Notes under the pieces: generated by a model | Database searches by the model: none | Seen by the model: the letters and a program-made list of their open reading frames with translations, nothing else | Told to the model about the DNA's origin: nothing | Assembly (NCBI GenBank): GCA_905214425.1 | Contig: CAJMLY010000005.1 | Span: forward strand, 47,411-111,410 | DNA length: 64,000 bases | Direction: 5' to 3' | Source of the DNA: an uncultured bacterium | Lineage (GTDB): Bacteria > Actinomycetota > Coriobacteriia > Coriobacteriales > Coriobacteriaceae | In this document: one piece after another, positions 8,984 to 18,476 of the stretch | Numbering within the stretch: position 1 is the first letter of the stretch | Layout: every line of letters starts with the position of its first letter | Position numbers and translations under genes: made by a program

Positions 8984-11008
8984 CTACATCAAGTTGCAGA
9001 CAGCCGCTGCGAAGGCCACGGGGTCCTCGGGGAGGATGCCCTCGACCAGCAGAGCCTGGTCATAGAGCAGACCGGAGTACTGCTTGATCTTGTCGGCGTC
9101 GCCTGCCTTCTGGGCAGCGACAAGCTTGTCAAAGACCGGGTGCTTGGCGTTGAGCTCGAGCACGCGCTGGCTCTTGGGCATGCCGTCGGGCGCGCCCTCG
9201 GGCCCCTTCTGGAGCACCTTCTCCATCTCGAGCGAAAGCGGGCCCTCGGTGGTGATGCATGCGGGGGCATCGGTCAGGCGCGCGGAGACGGCAACTTTCT
9301 CGACCTTGTCACCGAGTGCCTCCTTCATAGCGCTAAAGAGGTCCTCGTTTTCCTTGGTGGCGTCCTCGGCCTCCTTCTTCTCGTCCTCGGTCGCCAGGTC
9401 AAGGTCACCGGTCGCGACGTTCTTGAGCTCCAGATGACGATCATCGACCTCGGGCTCGGCACCGTCGGCCACAGCCTTCTCGGCAGCCTCGCGGGCAGCA
9501 TCGTCCTCGTAAATCTTGGGCATATCGGCGGCAACGTATTCACGCATAGCCTGGAACGTGAACTCATCCACATCCTGCGTCAGCAGCAGCACGTCATAGC
9601 CGCGGTCGAGCACGCCCTTCACCACGGGCATCTTAGCCAAGCGCTCACGCGAGTCGCCGGCGGCGTAGTAGATGGCCTTCTGATCCTCGGGCATGCCCTT
9701 GGCATACTCGGCCAGGGTAATCATCTTCTGTTCCTTGGCAGACCAGAACAGCAACAGGTCGGCGAGCTCATCGGCCTTCATGCCATAGCTCGAGTAAATG
9801 CCGTACTTAAGACCGCGACCAAAGTTCTCAAAGAACTTCTCGTAGGCCTCGCGGTCGTTGTCACGCATATCCTCAAGGTCGGCGGTAATCTTCTTTTCCA
9901 CACGCTTGGCGATAGCCTTGAGCTGACGGTTCTGCTGCAGTGTCTCGCGCGAGATGTTGAGCGACACGTCGGCGGAATCCACGACGCCGCGGACAAAGTT
10001 GTAGTAGTCGGGCAGCAGGTCGTCGCACTTCTCCATAATCAGCACGTTGGAGCTGTAGAGCGCCAGACCCTTCTCGTAGTCCTTGCTGTACAGATCGAAC
10101 GGCGCGCGGCCCGGCACAAACAGCAGGGCATCGTACTCGAGCGTACCCTCGGCGTGGAAGCTGATGGTGCGTGCCGGATCGTCAAAGTCGTGGAACGTAG
10201 ACTTGTAGAACTCGTCATAGTCCTTCTGCTCGACATCGGAGCTGCGCTTCTTCCAGATCGGTGTCATGGAATTGACGGTCTCGAGCTCCTGGTAGTCCTC
10301 GTACTCGGGCGTGTAGTCATCGCCAGCATCCTCGGGCTTGGGCTTCTGGCGGCTCTTGGACACCATCATCTGGATCGGGTAACGCACATAGTTGCTGTAC
10401 TGCTGAATCAGGCTCTTGAGGCCCCACTCGGTCAGGAAGCGATCGTAGGTCTCGGCCTCGCCGTCGGCATCGAGCTTCTCGTTCTCGCGCAGCGTCAGGA
10501 TGACATCGGTACCGTGCTCGGCGCGCTCGCCGTTCTCGATGGTGTAGCCCTCAAGACCGTCGGATTCCCACACATGGGCGACATCCTCGCCATAGGCGCG
10601 GCTGACGACCTTCACATGGCTGGCGACCATAAAGGCCGAGTAGAAGCCCACGCCAAACTGGCCGATGATGTCGACATCCGAACCCTGCTGCTCGGCGTTC
10701 TCGGTCTTAAACTCCTCGGAGCCGGAATGAGCGATGGTGCCCAGATTGCGCTCGAGCTCCTCAGCGGTCATGCCAATGCCGTTATCCGAAATCGTGATGG
10801 TGCGGGCGTCCTTATCAAAGGAGACGCGAATGGCCAGGTCGCCCTGGTCGATCTTAACGCTCGGGTCCTGCAGGCTCTTAAAGTTGAGCTTGTCGACGGC
10901 GTCGCTCGCGTTAGAGATAAGCTCGCGCAGGAAGATTTCCTTATTGGTGTAGATGGAGTTGATCATGAGGTCGAGCAGTTTTTTGCTCTCGGTCTTAAAT
11001 TGACGCAT
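8984..11008 (-). CDS. htpG: Molecular chaperone HtpG (Hsp90)
   Basis: A 674-residue cytosolic Hsp90 chaperone that uses ATP-driven dimer opening and closing to remodel client proteins. The N-terminal GHKL ATPase shows FLRELISNASDAVDKL, the DNGIGM loop, and the FGVGFYSAF lid region. Middle and C-terminal dimerisation domains follow. It is longer than the E. coli protein (624 residues), mainly through a highly charged Glu/Lys/Asp segment around residues 510-560. The start at 11008 gives MRQFKTESKKLLDLMINSIY, a canonical bacterial HtpG N-terminus. No CIRCE or other heat-shock operator was seen upstream, although an AT-rich TTATAAAAT lies about 80 bases before the start. Confidence 0.97.
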   Translation of the reverse strand: MRQFKTESKKLLDLMINSIYTNKEIFLRELISNASDAVDKLNFKSLQDPSVKIDQGDLAIRVSFDKDARTITISDNGIGMTAEELERNLGTIAHSGSEEFKTENAEQQGSDVDIIGQFGVGFYSAFMVASHVKVVSRAYGEDVAHVWESDGLEGYTIENGERAEHGTDVILTLRENEKLDADGEAETYDRFLTEWGLKSLIQQYSNYVRYPIQMMVSKSRQKPKPEDAGDDYTPEYEDYQELETVNSMTPIWKKRSSDVEQKDYDEFYKSTFHDFDDPARTISFHAEGTLEYDALLFVPGRAPFDLYSKDYEKGLALYSSNVLIMEKCDDLLPDYYNFVRGVVDSADVSLNISRETLQQNRQLKAIAKRVEKKITADLEDMRDNDREAYEKFFENFGRGLKYGIYSSYGMKADELADLLLFWSAKEQKMITLAEYAKGMPEDQKAIYYAAGDSRERLAKMPVVKGVLDRGYDVLLLTQDVDEFTFQAMREYVAADMPKIYEDDAAREAAEKAVADGAEPEVDDRHLELKNVATGDLDLATEDEKKEAEDATKENEDLFSAMKEALGDKVEKVAVSARLTDAPACITTEGPLSLEMEKVLQKGPEGAPDGMPKSQRVLELNAKHPVFDKLVAAQKAGDADKIKQYSGLLYDQALLVEGILPEDPVAFAAAVCNLM

Positions 11009-11145
11009 GTGCAGTCCTTTCGCGCTACCCCCGCCCGCAAAAACGGCCCGGTCGCCCGAGCCGCATCGCAGACCTGCTATGTTCAGACTTAGATTTTATA
11101 ACCCATTAGCGCGCATATATACATACGGAATCGAAAAACTGTATG

Positions 11146-11712
11146 TCAGAGCGCTCTGATGCGCAAATTGCCAAGGAGTGTCCCAAACTGCCGGCAGGAA
11201 AGGAACGTCCCTATCTGCCATCTACGCGCTTGGCCATCCAAGCATGGGGGCTGGCCCTCGTCTTCGTAGTCCACCGGGGCAATCTGCGTGTAGCCCGCCT
11301 TGGCATAGAGCGGCAGCACGTATTCCTGAGCATGCAGCTTAATAAGCTTGGCGCCGGCATCACGCGCGCACGTATCACTGGCCTCGACAATCTTGCTCGC
11401 CAAACCGCGACGGCGCATGCTCGGCAGCACGGCCACGCGCCCCATAATGTAGGTCTCCCCCGCCGCAACGCCTTCGTCCAAGTCGCACGCCGGCGACACC
11501 GGAGCCTCTGCATCAGCCGCGCGCTCAAGCTCTTCGGGAAACACGCGCGAGCAACCGGCGAGCTCGCCGTCTACATAGAGCGTCACATGAATGCAGTCAG
11601 AAGCCTCATCGATCTGGTCGAACTCATTCTCGTAGCCCTGCTCGTCCATAAAAACGACGCGGCGCACCAACGCCGCGTCATCAAAGCATCCCGTCTTAAG
11701 TTGGATATCCAT
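11146..11712 (-). CDS. GNAT family N-acetyltransferase
   Basis: About 188 residues with a GNAT fold that would transfer an acetyl group from acetyl-CoA to a small molecule or amine. The acetyl-CoA binding segment VAVLPSMRRRGLASKIVEAS (around residues 100-120) carries the R-x-x-G-x-A/G signature, followed by the helix-4 region KLIKLHAQEYVLPLYAKAGY. This resembles the YjcF/ElaA branch. ATG 11712 has AAAGGG upstream. The last 30 residues (from about RRWQIG) are unlike the family. They coincide with a GTCCC-type repeat at 11168-11215, so the C-terminus may have been replaced by repeat sequence. Confidence 0.85.
   Translation of the reverse strand: MDIQLKTGCFDDAALVRRVVFMDEQGYENEFDQIDEASDCIHVTLYVDGELAGCSRVFPEELERAADAEAPVSPACDLDEGVAAGETYIMGRVAVLPSMRRRGLASKIVEASDTCARDAGAKLIKLHAQEYVLPLYAKAGYTQIAPVDYEDEGQPPCLDGQARRWQIGTFLSCRQFGTLLGNLRIRAL
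11168..11215. repeat. Short GTCCC-type repeat overlapping the end of the GNAT gene
   Basis: Two GTCCC cores (around 11178 and 11207), one in GTCCCAAACTGCCGGC and one in GTCCCTATCTGCCA, flank the palindrome TGCCGGCA. The motif matches the GTCCC-TGCC pattern in the inverted repeats near 26.6 kb. Confidence 0.5.
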
Positions 11713-11751
11713 GGCTGCCCTTTCATTCAATGCGAACGTTAGGGACAGATA

Positions 11752-12402
11752 TTAGCGAAAATGAGCTCCGCGCACACTAAACTTCGCGCGAGCCTTCGCC
11801 AGGCAGTCGTAATGACCCACGTTATGGGCATCGCTCGCGATGAAGCTGTACAGGTTCTGATCGAACAGGCGCTGTGCCGGCTTTTTCTCGCGACCAAAGC
11901 GGCCGCCGGCAATAAAGTCCGCCGAAGCCTGCAGCTTGCAGCCCATATCGACCAGGCGCTCCGCCACGCTTACATCCTTTTGAACCGCACGATAGCGCTC
12001 AGGATGAGCGATGATCACCTGGTAGCCACGGCACTGCAAATCGTAAATCGTGTTCTCGTACTCTCTAAACGCATACGCATCGGCATGCGTCGAAAGCTCA
12101 AGCAGGAACTCATTGGTTCCATCGAAATGCAAGTGCTCCGCGGCATCGATACCAAGCTCAACGAGCTTTCGATGGTTGACCTCGAAGCCCATCTGGAGCG
12201 GAAAACCGTCAGCGTTATCGCGCAGCAGCTCAAAGGCATCCCACATCTTGTCGTAATCAAAAAAGGGATCACGACAGTGCGGGGTGCAAACGATTCTGGT
12301 TACACCGGCCCGCTTGGCAGCCTCGAGCATCGCCAAGCTCTCATCGAGATCGGCGGCGCCGTCGTCTACACCCGGCAAGATATGGCAATGAATGTCACGC
12401 AT
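11752..12402 (-). CDS. CpsB/CapC-type protein-tyrosine phosphatase (PHP fold)
   Basis: A 216-residue manganese-dependent phosphatase of the polymerase-and-histidinol-phosphatase family. It dephosphorylates the tyrosine cluster of the adjacent BY-kinase and so tunes polysaccharide chain length. Metal ligands are visible in DIHCHILPGVDDG at the N-terminus, VCTPHCRD, the LLELSTHAD segment, IIAHPERY, and the C-terminal SDAHN. It is the third gene of a wzz-kinase-phosphatase operon, 17 bases after the kinase stop. The length is slightly below the usual 240-255 residues but all motifs are present. No glycosyltransferase, flippase or polymerase gene accompanies it here. Confidence 0.92.
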   Translation of the reverse strand: MRDIHCHILPGVDDGAADLDESLAMLEAAKRAGVTRIVCTPHCRDPFFDYDKMWDAFELLRDNADGFPLQMGFEVNHRKLVELGIDAAEHLHFDGTNEFLLELSTHADAYAFREYENTIYDLQCRGYQVIIAHPERYRAVQKDVSVAERLVDMGCKLQASADFIAGGRFGREKKPAQRLFDQNLYSFIASDAHNVGHYDCLAKARAKFSVRGAHFR

Positions 12403-12419
12403 AGGTCAGCCTTAATCAA

Positions 12420-13157
12420 CTAAACGTTTGCTCGGTTGGTGAAGATGCCCTTTTTGGAAGTCCCCTGATCGTCGGAGCCCTTCTTCACCTTCTTACCGTC
12501 CTTGGTGTAGTAGGAGTAGTAGTACTCGCTGGTCTCGGTCTCGCAGTAGTTCATAACGGTACCGATGAGCTTGACCTTCTCGGACTTCTTAAGCTGACCG
12601 ATGGCGTTGAGCGCCTCCTCGCGCTTGGTGAAGTCCTCGCGCACCACGAACAGCGTGCCGTCGGTCAGGCTGGCAATCTCGGCAGCATCGATGAAGGTGC
12701 CGACCGGGGGAGCATCAAAGATGACGTACTGGAACTTGGCGGACAGTGCCTTTACCAGCTTGGCAAAGCGGTGAGAGACGATGATGTCGGCAGGATTGGG
12801 AATATGCGGCTCAGCATCGAGGAAGTAGAAGTTCTTCTGACCCGTCTCGACAATTGCCTGGTCAATGGAGATCTGCTCGGAAAGGACCGCATAAAGTCCG
12901 CCGCGCGAACGAACGCCGAGCATATCGGAAAGGGACCTGCGGCGCATATCGGCCTCGACCAGGAGCACGGACTTGCCGCTCGTGGCGATTGCCTGAGCAA
13001 GGTTGATGGAAACCGTAGACTTGCCCTCGTTGGGAATCGAGGAGGTAACGGTGATGGTGCGAATGGGGTCGTCCACGCTCGCAAAGCGGATGTTGGCCAG
13101 AAGGGTCTTGGCGGCATTCTGTACAACGAGCTTATCGGTGTTCTTTGCCTTAGCCAT
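12420..13157 (-). CDS. CpsD/CapB-type tyrosine-protein kinase
   Basis: A 245-residue bacterial tyrosine kinase, the cytoplasmic half of a split BY-kinase that acts with the membrane Wzz-like protein encoded just upstream. It shows Walker A in SSIPNEGKSTVSINLA, Walker A' in VLLVEADMRR, and Walker B in YVIFDAPPVGTFIDAAEI. The autophosphorylated tyrosine cluster EYYYSYYTKDGKK lies near the C-terminus. Its start is two bases past the stop of the Wzz gene, indicating one transcript. It probably controls export and chain length of an exopolysaccharide or capsule whose biosynthetic genes are elsewhere. Confidence 0.93.
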   Translation of the reverse strand: MAKAKNTDKLVVQNAAKTLLANIRFASVDDPIRTITVTSSIPNEGKSTVSINLAQAIATSGKSVLLVEADMRRRSLSDMLGVRSRGGLYAVLSEQISIDQAIVETGQKNFYFLDAEPHIPNPADIIVSHRFAKLVKALSAKFQYVIFDAPPVGTFIDAAEIASLTDGTLFVVREDFTKREEALNAIGQLKKSEKVKLIGTVMNYCETETSEYYYSYYTKDGKKVKKGSDDQGTSKKGIFTNRANV

Positions 13158-13159
13158 GC

Positions 13160-13816
13160 CTATTTACCACCTTTCATAGCCGGAATTCGGCCAACAACGG
13201 GAATGCCCAGGAGCTCTTCTGCCTCTTCGGCACCGCGGATGCGGGTATTGAGCATGTCTGCCAAAACGACATAGGCAACTGCGATAAAGATGCCCGCGAG
13301 GAACGCGACAGCAACGTACAGCATACGCTTGGGACCGCTGGGGGCTTCGGGGGTCTTAGCCTCGTCGATAACGTTGATGCTCTGGGCAGCGCCGACGTTC
13401 TGAGCGACCGTACTCACCGAGCTGGCCATGGCCTTTGCGACCTTAGCCGTCTCCTTGGCATCGGTGCCGGTAACCGAAAGCGTAATGACACGCGTGGTGG
13501 TCTCGGAGGAAACAGACACCTTGTAGTCATCCAGATCGGTGAGGCCCAGTTCATTGGCTGCGCCGCTCTTAACGCTATCGCTATCCAGCAGCGTGGCGAT
13601 ATCGTTGGAAAGCATCTGGCTCGCTGAGAGATCGTTGTAGCTCATCTGACCGCTATCGTCGGTCTTGGCGAGAATGTACATGCTCGTCGTCGCGGTGTAG
13701 GTGTTGTCCATCGCGGCGAAGGACACGATGCCCATGGCGATCGCGCAGACCACCGGAAGGGTAATGACCAGCTGAAGGTGCTTTTTGAGCAGCTGGAACA
13801 GTTCGAGAAGGGTCAT
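13160..13816 (-). CDS. Wzz/YveK-type polysaccharide co-polymerase
   Basis: A 218-residue membrane protein with the Wzz arrangement: a short cytoplasmic N-terminus with LLELFQLLKKHLQLVI, a first helix near residues 15-35, an extracytoplasmic domain, and a second helix near 170-195 (MLYVAVAFLAGIFIAVAYVVL). The cytoplasmic tail includes IPVVGRIPAMK. In Gram-positive bacteria this protein activates the partner tyrosine kinase and sets polysaccharide length. It is the first gene of the operon with the kinase and phosphatase. A promoter is visible 50-75 bases upstream. Confidence 0.92.
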   Translation of the reverse strand: MTLLELFQLLKKHLQLVITLPVVCAIAMGIVSFAAMDNTYTATTSMYILAKTDDSGQMSYNDLSASQMLSNDIATLLDSDSVKSGAANELGLTDLDDYKVSVSSETTTRVITLSVTGTDAKETAKVAKAMASSVSTVAQNVGAAQSINVIDEAKTPEAPSGPKRMLYVAVAFLAGIFIAVAYVVLADMLNTRIRGAEEAEELLGIPVVGRIPAMKGGK

Positions 13817-13863
13817 GCAGCTTGCCTTTCATTTCCCCAGTTCGGATTGACAAAACTGTCCGT

Positions 13864-13892
13864 ATGTTATCGCATCTTTTTACCGAGACCAA
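13864..13892 (-). promoter_or_regulatory. Candidate sigma-70-type promoter of the wzz-kinase-phosphatase operon
   Basis: On the minus strand TTGGTC (13892-13887) and TAACAT (13869-13864) are separated by exactly 17 bases. They lie about 50 bases upstream of the Wzz start. Confidence 0.5.
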
Positions 13893-13957
13893 ACTCTATA
13901 CATAAGAAACAGGCTCTCCTGTAAAAATGACGGAAGCAATCGTAAAATTGCACAACA

Positions 13958-13986
13958 ACGCCGCACCCGAAAGTCAAATGCGGCGT
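13958..13986 (-). terminator. Stem-loop after the PhoR-like kinase gene
   Basis: ACGCCGCA and TGCGGCGT form an 8-bp stem about 25 bases past the stop of the histidine kinase. On the minus strand it is followed by the T-rich TGTTGTTGTG. Confidence 0.55.
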
Positions 13987-14011
13987 CTACATCAATATCT
14001 ATGCTGCATCG

Positions 14012-15436
14012 CTATGCAAATGGCTCGTCCTGCTGTATGGGAAACGTCACCGTAATGGTGGTTCCCACACCCAACTCGCTCGACAGATCGAGCGTGGCGT
14101 GATGATACAGGGCCGCATGCTTGACAATGGCAAGCCCCAGACCGGTTCCGCCGCGTGCCTTGGACCTACTCTTGTCCACGCGATAGAACCGCTCAAATAC
14201 CTTGCCCTGTTCTTCAGGCGCGATACCGATTCCCGTGTCGGCAACCGCAAGGAACGGATGGCCTTCGTCGTTGGTGCCGCACTGCAGCGTAACCGTACCG
14301 CCGGGTCGATTGTAGCGGATGGCGTTGCTTGCCAGATTATAGATGAGCTCGTCAATCAAGCGCGACACGCCTTCGATGACCACAGGCTTGGTCTCATGAC
14401 TTATCGTCACATTCGCCTGACGGGCGACCTGTTCAAGACGCTGCTCAACCGCGTAGATGGCACGCGAGAGCTCAATAGGCTCCGTGGACCCAATGGGTAC
14501 CGCCTCGCCCTCAGTTGCACGCTCGGCCTCGTCCAAGTTAGACAGCGTAAGGATGTCGTTGACAAGCGCTGCCAAGCGACCCGCCTCACGATAGATGCGA
14601 CCGCCAAAGTTTCGCAGGTCGTCCTCGCCCTCGACCATGCCGTTTGCGATGAGCTCGGCATAGCCCGAAATCGCCGTAAGCGGCGTCTTGAGCTCATGAG
14701 TGATATTCGCCGTGAACTCGCGGCGCATACGGTCGTTGTCCGCTAGCACCGCCATCTGGCGCTTGAGCTCCTGGCGCTGCGACTCGATACGCTCAAGCAT
14801 GGGGACCATCTCGGCATAGGCGTGCTCATAGCTACGGCGTGGGTGGTCTAAATCCACCTCTTGCAACGGCGCGATGATGGCACGGGACTCGCGGCGCGCC
14901 ATAAAAAACGAGAGCACCGCACCCGCTGCTGCGATAAGCAGCATCGGCGCCACCATCGACAGCAAAATCGCCGCAACGCCAGGCTGGGCCTGCGCCAAGC
15001 GGACAACCTGGCCGTTATCAAGGGCGACGGCGCGATACAGCATAATCTCGTCGAGCGTAGAGCTTGCGCGCTCCGCAGAACCCGAACCACTCTCAAAGGC
15101 CTCGATGACCTCGGGGCGATCGCCATGGTTGGGCAGTGTGGAAGGCGACGCCTCGTTGTCGTAGGCAACCGATCCATCCTTGTTAATCAGCGTGATGCGC
15201 AAGTCCTCGCGATCGAGACTACGCAAGAACGGGATGGGCTCCTGCTGTTCGTCGAGAGCGGCAGCAATGAGCTCGGTTTCCTGCGCCAGATTTGCACTCG
15301 TGGCATCCGCCAAGGTGTTTTGCACAAAGAACGCACCCAGCACCGTAAACGCCACGATAACCGCCATGGCGCAGACAAAGATCGTCACAAAAACGCGGTG
15401 CGACAGCGTATGTTTTCCCTGGGGAGCGAAGACCAC
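14012..15436 (-). CDS. PhoR-like sensor histidine kinase
   Basis: A 474-residue membrane sensor. Two helices (about residues 18-40 and 158-180) bracket an extracytoplasmic domain of about 120 residues. A catalytic core follows: H-box ANITHELKTPLTAISGYAEL, N-box ELIYNLASNAIRYN, G1 DTGIGI, and G2 GGTGLGLAIVKH. Translation starts at a GTG (15436) three bases past the stop of the response regulator gene; the ribosome site GGAGGAG lies inside that gene, so the pair is coupled. Order and neighbours (pstB, regulator, kinase) suggest phosphate sensing. That assignment is contextual; the sensor domain alone does not prove it. Confidence 0.9.
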   Translation of the reverse strand: MVFAPQGKHTLSHRVFVTIFVCAMAVIVAFTVLGAFFVQNTLADATSANLAQETELIAAALDEQQEPIPFLRSLDREDLRITLINKDGSVAYDNEASPSTLPNHGDRPEVIEAFESGSGSAERASSTLDEIMLYRAVALDNGQVVRLAQAQPGVAAILLSMVAPMLLIAAAGAVLSFFMARRESRAIIAPLQEVDLDHPRRSYEHAYAEMVPMLERIESQRQELKRQMAVLADNDRMRREFTANITHELKTPLTAISGYAELIANGMVEGEDDLRNFGGRIYREAGRLAALVNDILTLSNLDEAERATEGEAVPIGSTEPIELSRAIYAVEQRLEQVARQANVTISHETKPVVIEGVSRLIDELIYNLASNAIRYNRPGGTVTLQCGTNDEGHPFLAVADTGIGIAPEEQGKVFERFYRVDKSRSKARGGTGLGLAIVKHAALYHHATLDLSSELGVGTTITVTFPIQQDEPFA

Positions 15437-15439
15437 GGG

Positions 15440-16168
15440 TTACTCCTCCGATGCGGTGGCCGCGGTGTCGTCACCTTCGGCACCATCACCGGCAGAAGGC
15501 TCGGCCAAGCGGTAGCCCACGCCGCGCACGGTCTCGATGGCGCCGGCATGCTCGCCCAGTTTTTGGCGAAGCGTCTGCACGTGCACGTCAACGGTGCGCG
15601 AACCGCCGTCGAAGTCCCAGCCCCACACGCTCTGCAGCAACGACTCGCGGGTAAAAACCACGCCGGGCTTGCGCATGAGGTACTCGAGCAGGTCGAACTC
15701 GCGCAGGGTGAGCTTAAGCGGCTCGCCGGCAACGGTCACCTCGCGATGGCTGGGCGAGAGCACGATGTCGCCCACGCTGAGCACATCGCTCGCCTGCTTG
15801 ACCATGCCGCCGCGACGCAGCAGTGCGCGGCAGCGGCTGGCGAGCTCCATGAGCGAGAAGGGTTTAGTCAGGTAATCGTCGGCACCGCCATCGAGCGCCA
15901 TGACCTTATCGAGCTCGGTGTCCTTGGCGGTAAGCATCATGATGGGCACCGTCGCCGTCAGGCGGTCGGCACGCAGGCGACGCATAATCGCCAGGCCATC
16001 GGTGTCGGGCAGCATGATATCAAGCAACACAGCATCGGGCACCCGTCGCGCCACGGCGGCCTTAAACTCGCCGTCGCACGAAAAGCCCTCGGCCTCGATT
16101 CCCTGCTTGCGCAGCGCATAGACCGTCAAATCCCTGATGTTGTCATCGTCCTCGACGTAATAGATCAT
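15440..16168 (-). CDS. PhoB-like OmpR-family response regulator
   Basis: A 242-residue DNA-binding regulator. The receiver domain has the acidic pocket EDDD near the N-terminus, phospho-acceptor Asp in AVLLDIMLP, Thr in MMLTAK and Lys in LTKPF. The C-terminal winged helix contains LTLREFDLLEYLMRKPG and ends RTVDVHVQTLRQKLGE followed by VRGVGYRL. The ATG at 16168 is preferred because AAAGGGG lies at the right distance. It is transcribed after pstB (64-base gap) and is coupled to the downstream kinase, which would phosphorylate it. Confidence 0.93.
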   Translation of the reverse strand: MIYYVEDDDNIRDLTVYALRKQGIEAEGFSCDGEFKAAVARRVPDAVLLDIMLPDTDGLAIMRRLRADRLTATVPIMMLTAKDTELDKVMALDGGADDYLTKPFSLMELASRCRALLRRGGMVKQASDVLSVGDIVLSPSHREVTVAGEPLKLTLREFDLLEYLMRKPGVVFTRESLLQSVWGWDFDGGSRTVDVHVQTLRQKLGEHAGAIETVRGVGYRLAEPSAGDGAEGDDTAATASEE

Positions 16169-16232
16169 GTTGAACCCCTTTGCGGCCGGCATGACCGCAT
16201 CTTAACCCTAAAGGTACCTTTACTAGATGGTA

Positions 16233-17108
<876 letters not shown>

Positions 17109-17211
17109 ACCGCATACCTCCATATCGATATCAATTCAGCAGTATCGATAGTAGGAATCGCGGCTCATATGTACGTGAGCGCATTGTCAAGTGTTTGTAA
17201 GGGCACGCTGG

Positions 17212-18450
17212 CTATGCGGCGGGCAGCTCGATGGTGAATATCGTGTGTTCGGGCGTCGATTCACATGCAACGGTACCGCCGTGTGCCGCGATGATCTCCT
17301 TGGCAATAGCAAGGCCCAGACCGGCACCACCGCGATTAGTCGCACGCGCCGCATCCAGGCGATAGAACTTCTCAAAGATCACCTTGAGCTTTGCCTCAGG
17401 GATGGGATCGCCCTGATTGATAAAGCGCACGCGCACGCCACCGTCGTCCCGGCGTCTGGCCTCGATCGTGATGGTCGAGCCCTCATAGCTATAGGCGACG
17501 GCGTTTTTCATGATGTTGTTAAACACGCGGGCCATCTTGTCGCCATCCACGAGCACCGTCAGGTCCTCGCGAATATCAACTTGGACTTCCTTATGTTGCT
17601 CGTTGAGGATGGGATAGAACTCGTCAGCCACCTGAGCCAGCAGCAACCCCAGATCAGCATAGCCGCGCGTGAGCACGATATCGTGGAAGTCAAAGCGCGT
17701 GATGTCGAAGAACTCCTCGATGAGCGCGTCGAGCCGGTGGGCCTTGTCGAGTGCCACGCCCGTAAAGCGCGCACGTTGCTCAACCGGCAACTCAGGAGCC
17801 TCTTGCAACAGCGAAAGATAGCCCACCACACTGGCAAGCGGGGTGCGTAGGTCATGTGCCAAGTACGTGACCAGATCGTCCTTGCGATGCGACTCGTCAC
17901 GCAGAGCTTGCCGCACCTTGCGCTCACGGTCACGCACGCGGTTAAGGGCGCCCTCGACCTCCAAGAAGTCGCCGTCGATGTTGTCCCAGGTGTCGGGGTG
18001 ATCGATCAGGCGATCTTGAATACGAGCGGCCAGCACACAATCGGCATGCTGCTCGCCCTGTTCGTAGCCCTGGTAGTACAGGGCGCGGGCGCACAAGAAC
18101 AGCACGCACGCGGCGAGCGCCAGCACAAAGCCAAGCATGTTGAATACAAAGCCGGCATCGAACAGCACCGGCCCTTCGATGCCGCCGAGCGCCATGGCGC
18201 CAATCGCCAACGTCATGGCCCACGCGGCGCCGCCAATCACCATGCAGCGGCGCACGATCTCAAATCGATCGATCAGCAAAAAGCCGACAAGCAGCACCGT
18301 CAAGATTCCAGCGATGTTATCAATGCCAATCAGCAGCAGGCTCAGCAAAAAAAGCAGCACCGTTGCAAGCGCGCGATTGTCGACGACCGACCTCACGTAT
18401 TCAAAGAGTCGATCGGGCACCTCGAACGCTTGCCTATCGTCTTTTGTCAT
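17212..18450 (-). CDS. Sensor histidine kinase (VanS-like)
   Basis: A 412-residue membrane kinase. It has four or more helices in the first 135 residues (LLFLLSLLLIGIDNIAGILTVL onward), so it probably senses a membrane or lipid signal and not a soluble ligand. The core has H-box YLAHDLRTPLASVVGYLSLL, N-box VFNNIMKNAVAYSYEG, and G2 GGAGLGLAIAKEII. The G1 box is degenerate: RVRFINQGDPI stands where D-x-G-x-G is expected, as in several VanS relatives. It follows its response regulator by 26 bases in the same transcript. The target may be cell-envelope homeostasis, since a D,D-carboxypeptidase gene lies divergently next door. Confidence 0.88.
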   Translation of the reverse strand: MTKDDRQAFEVPDRLFEYVRSVVDNRALATVLLFLLSLLLIGIDNIAGILTVLLVGFLLIDRFEIVRRCMVIGGAAWAMTLAIGAMALGGIEGPVLFDAGFVFNMLGFVLALAACVLFLCARALYYQGYEQGEQHADCVLAARIQDRLIDHPDTWDNIDGDFLEVEGALNRVRDRERKVRQALRDESHRKDDLVTYLAHDLRTPLASVVGYLSLLQEAPELPVEQRARFTGVALDKAHRLDALIEEFFDITRFDFHDIVLTRGYADLGLLLAQVADEFYPILNEQHKEVQVDIREDLTVLVDGDKMARVFNNIMKNAVAYSYEGSTITIEARRRDDGGVRVRFINQGDPIPEAKLKVIFEKFYRLDAARATNRGGAGLGLAIAKEIIAAHGGTVACESTPEHTIFTIELPAA

Positions 18451-18476
18451 ATCAAGATCCTCACAAGCGAAAAGCG

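Noticed and set aside
11009..11145. CIRCE or HAIR heat-shock operator upstream of htpG
   Set aside because: No TTAGCACTC-N9-GAGTGCTAA or similar palindrome is present.
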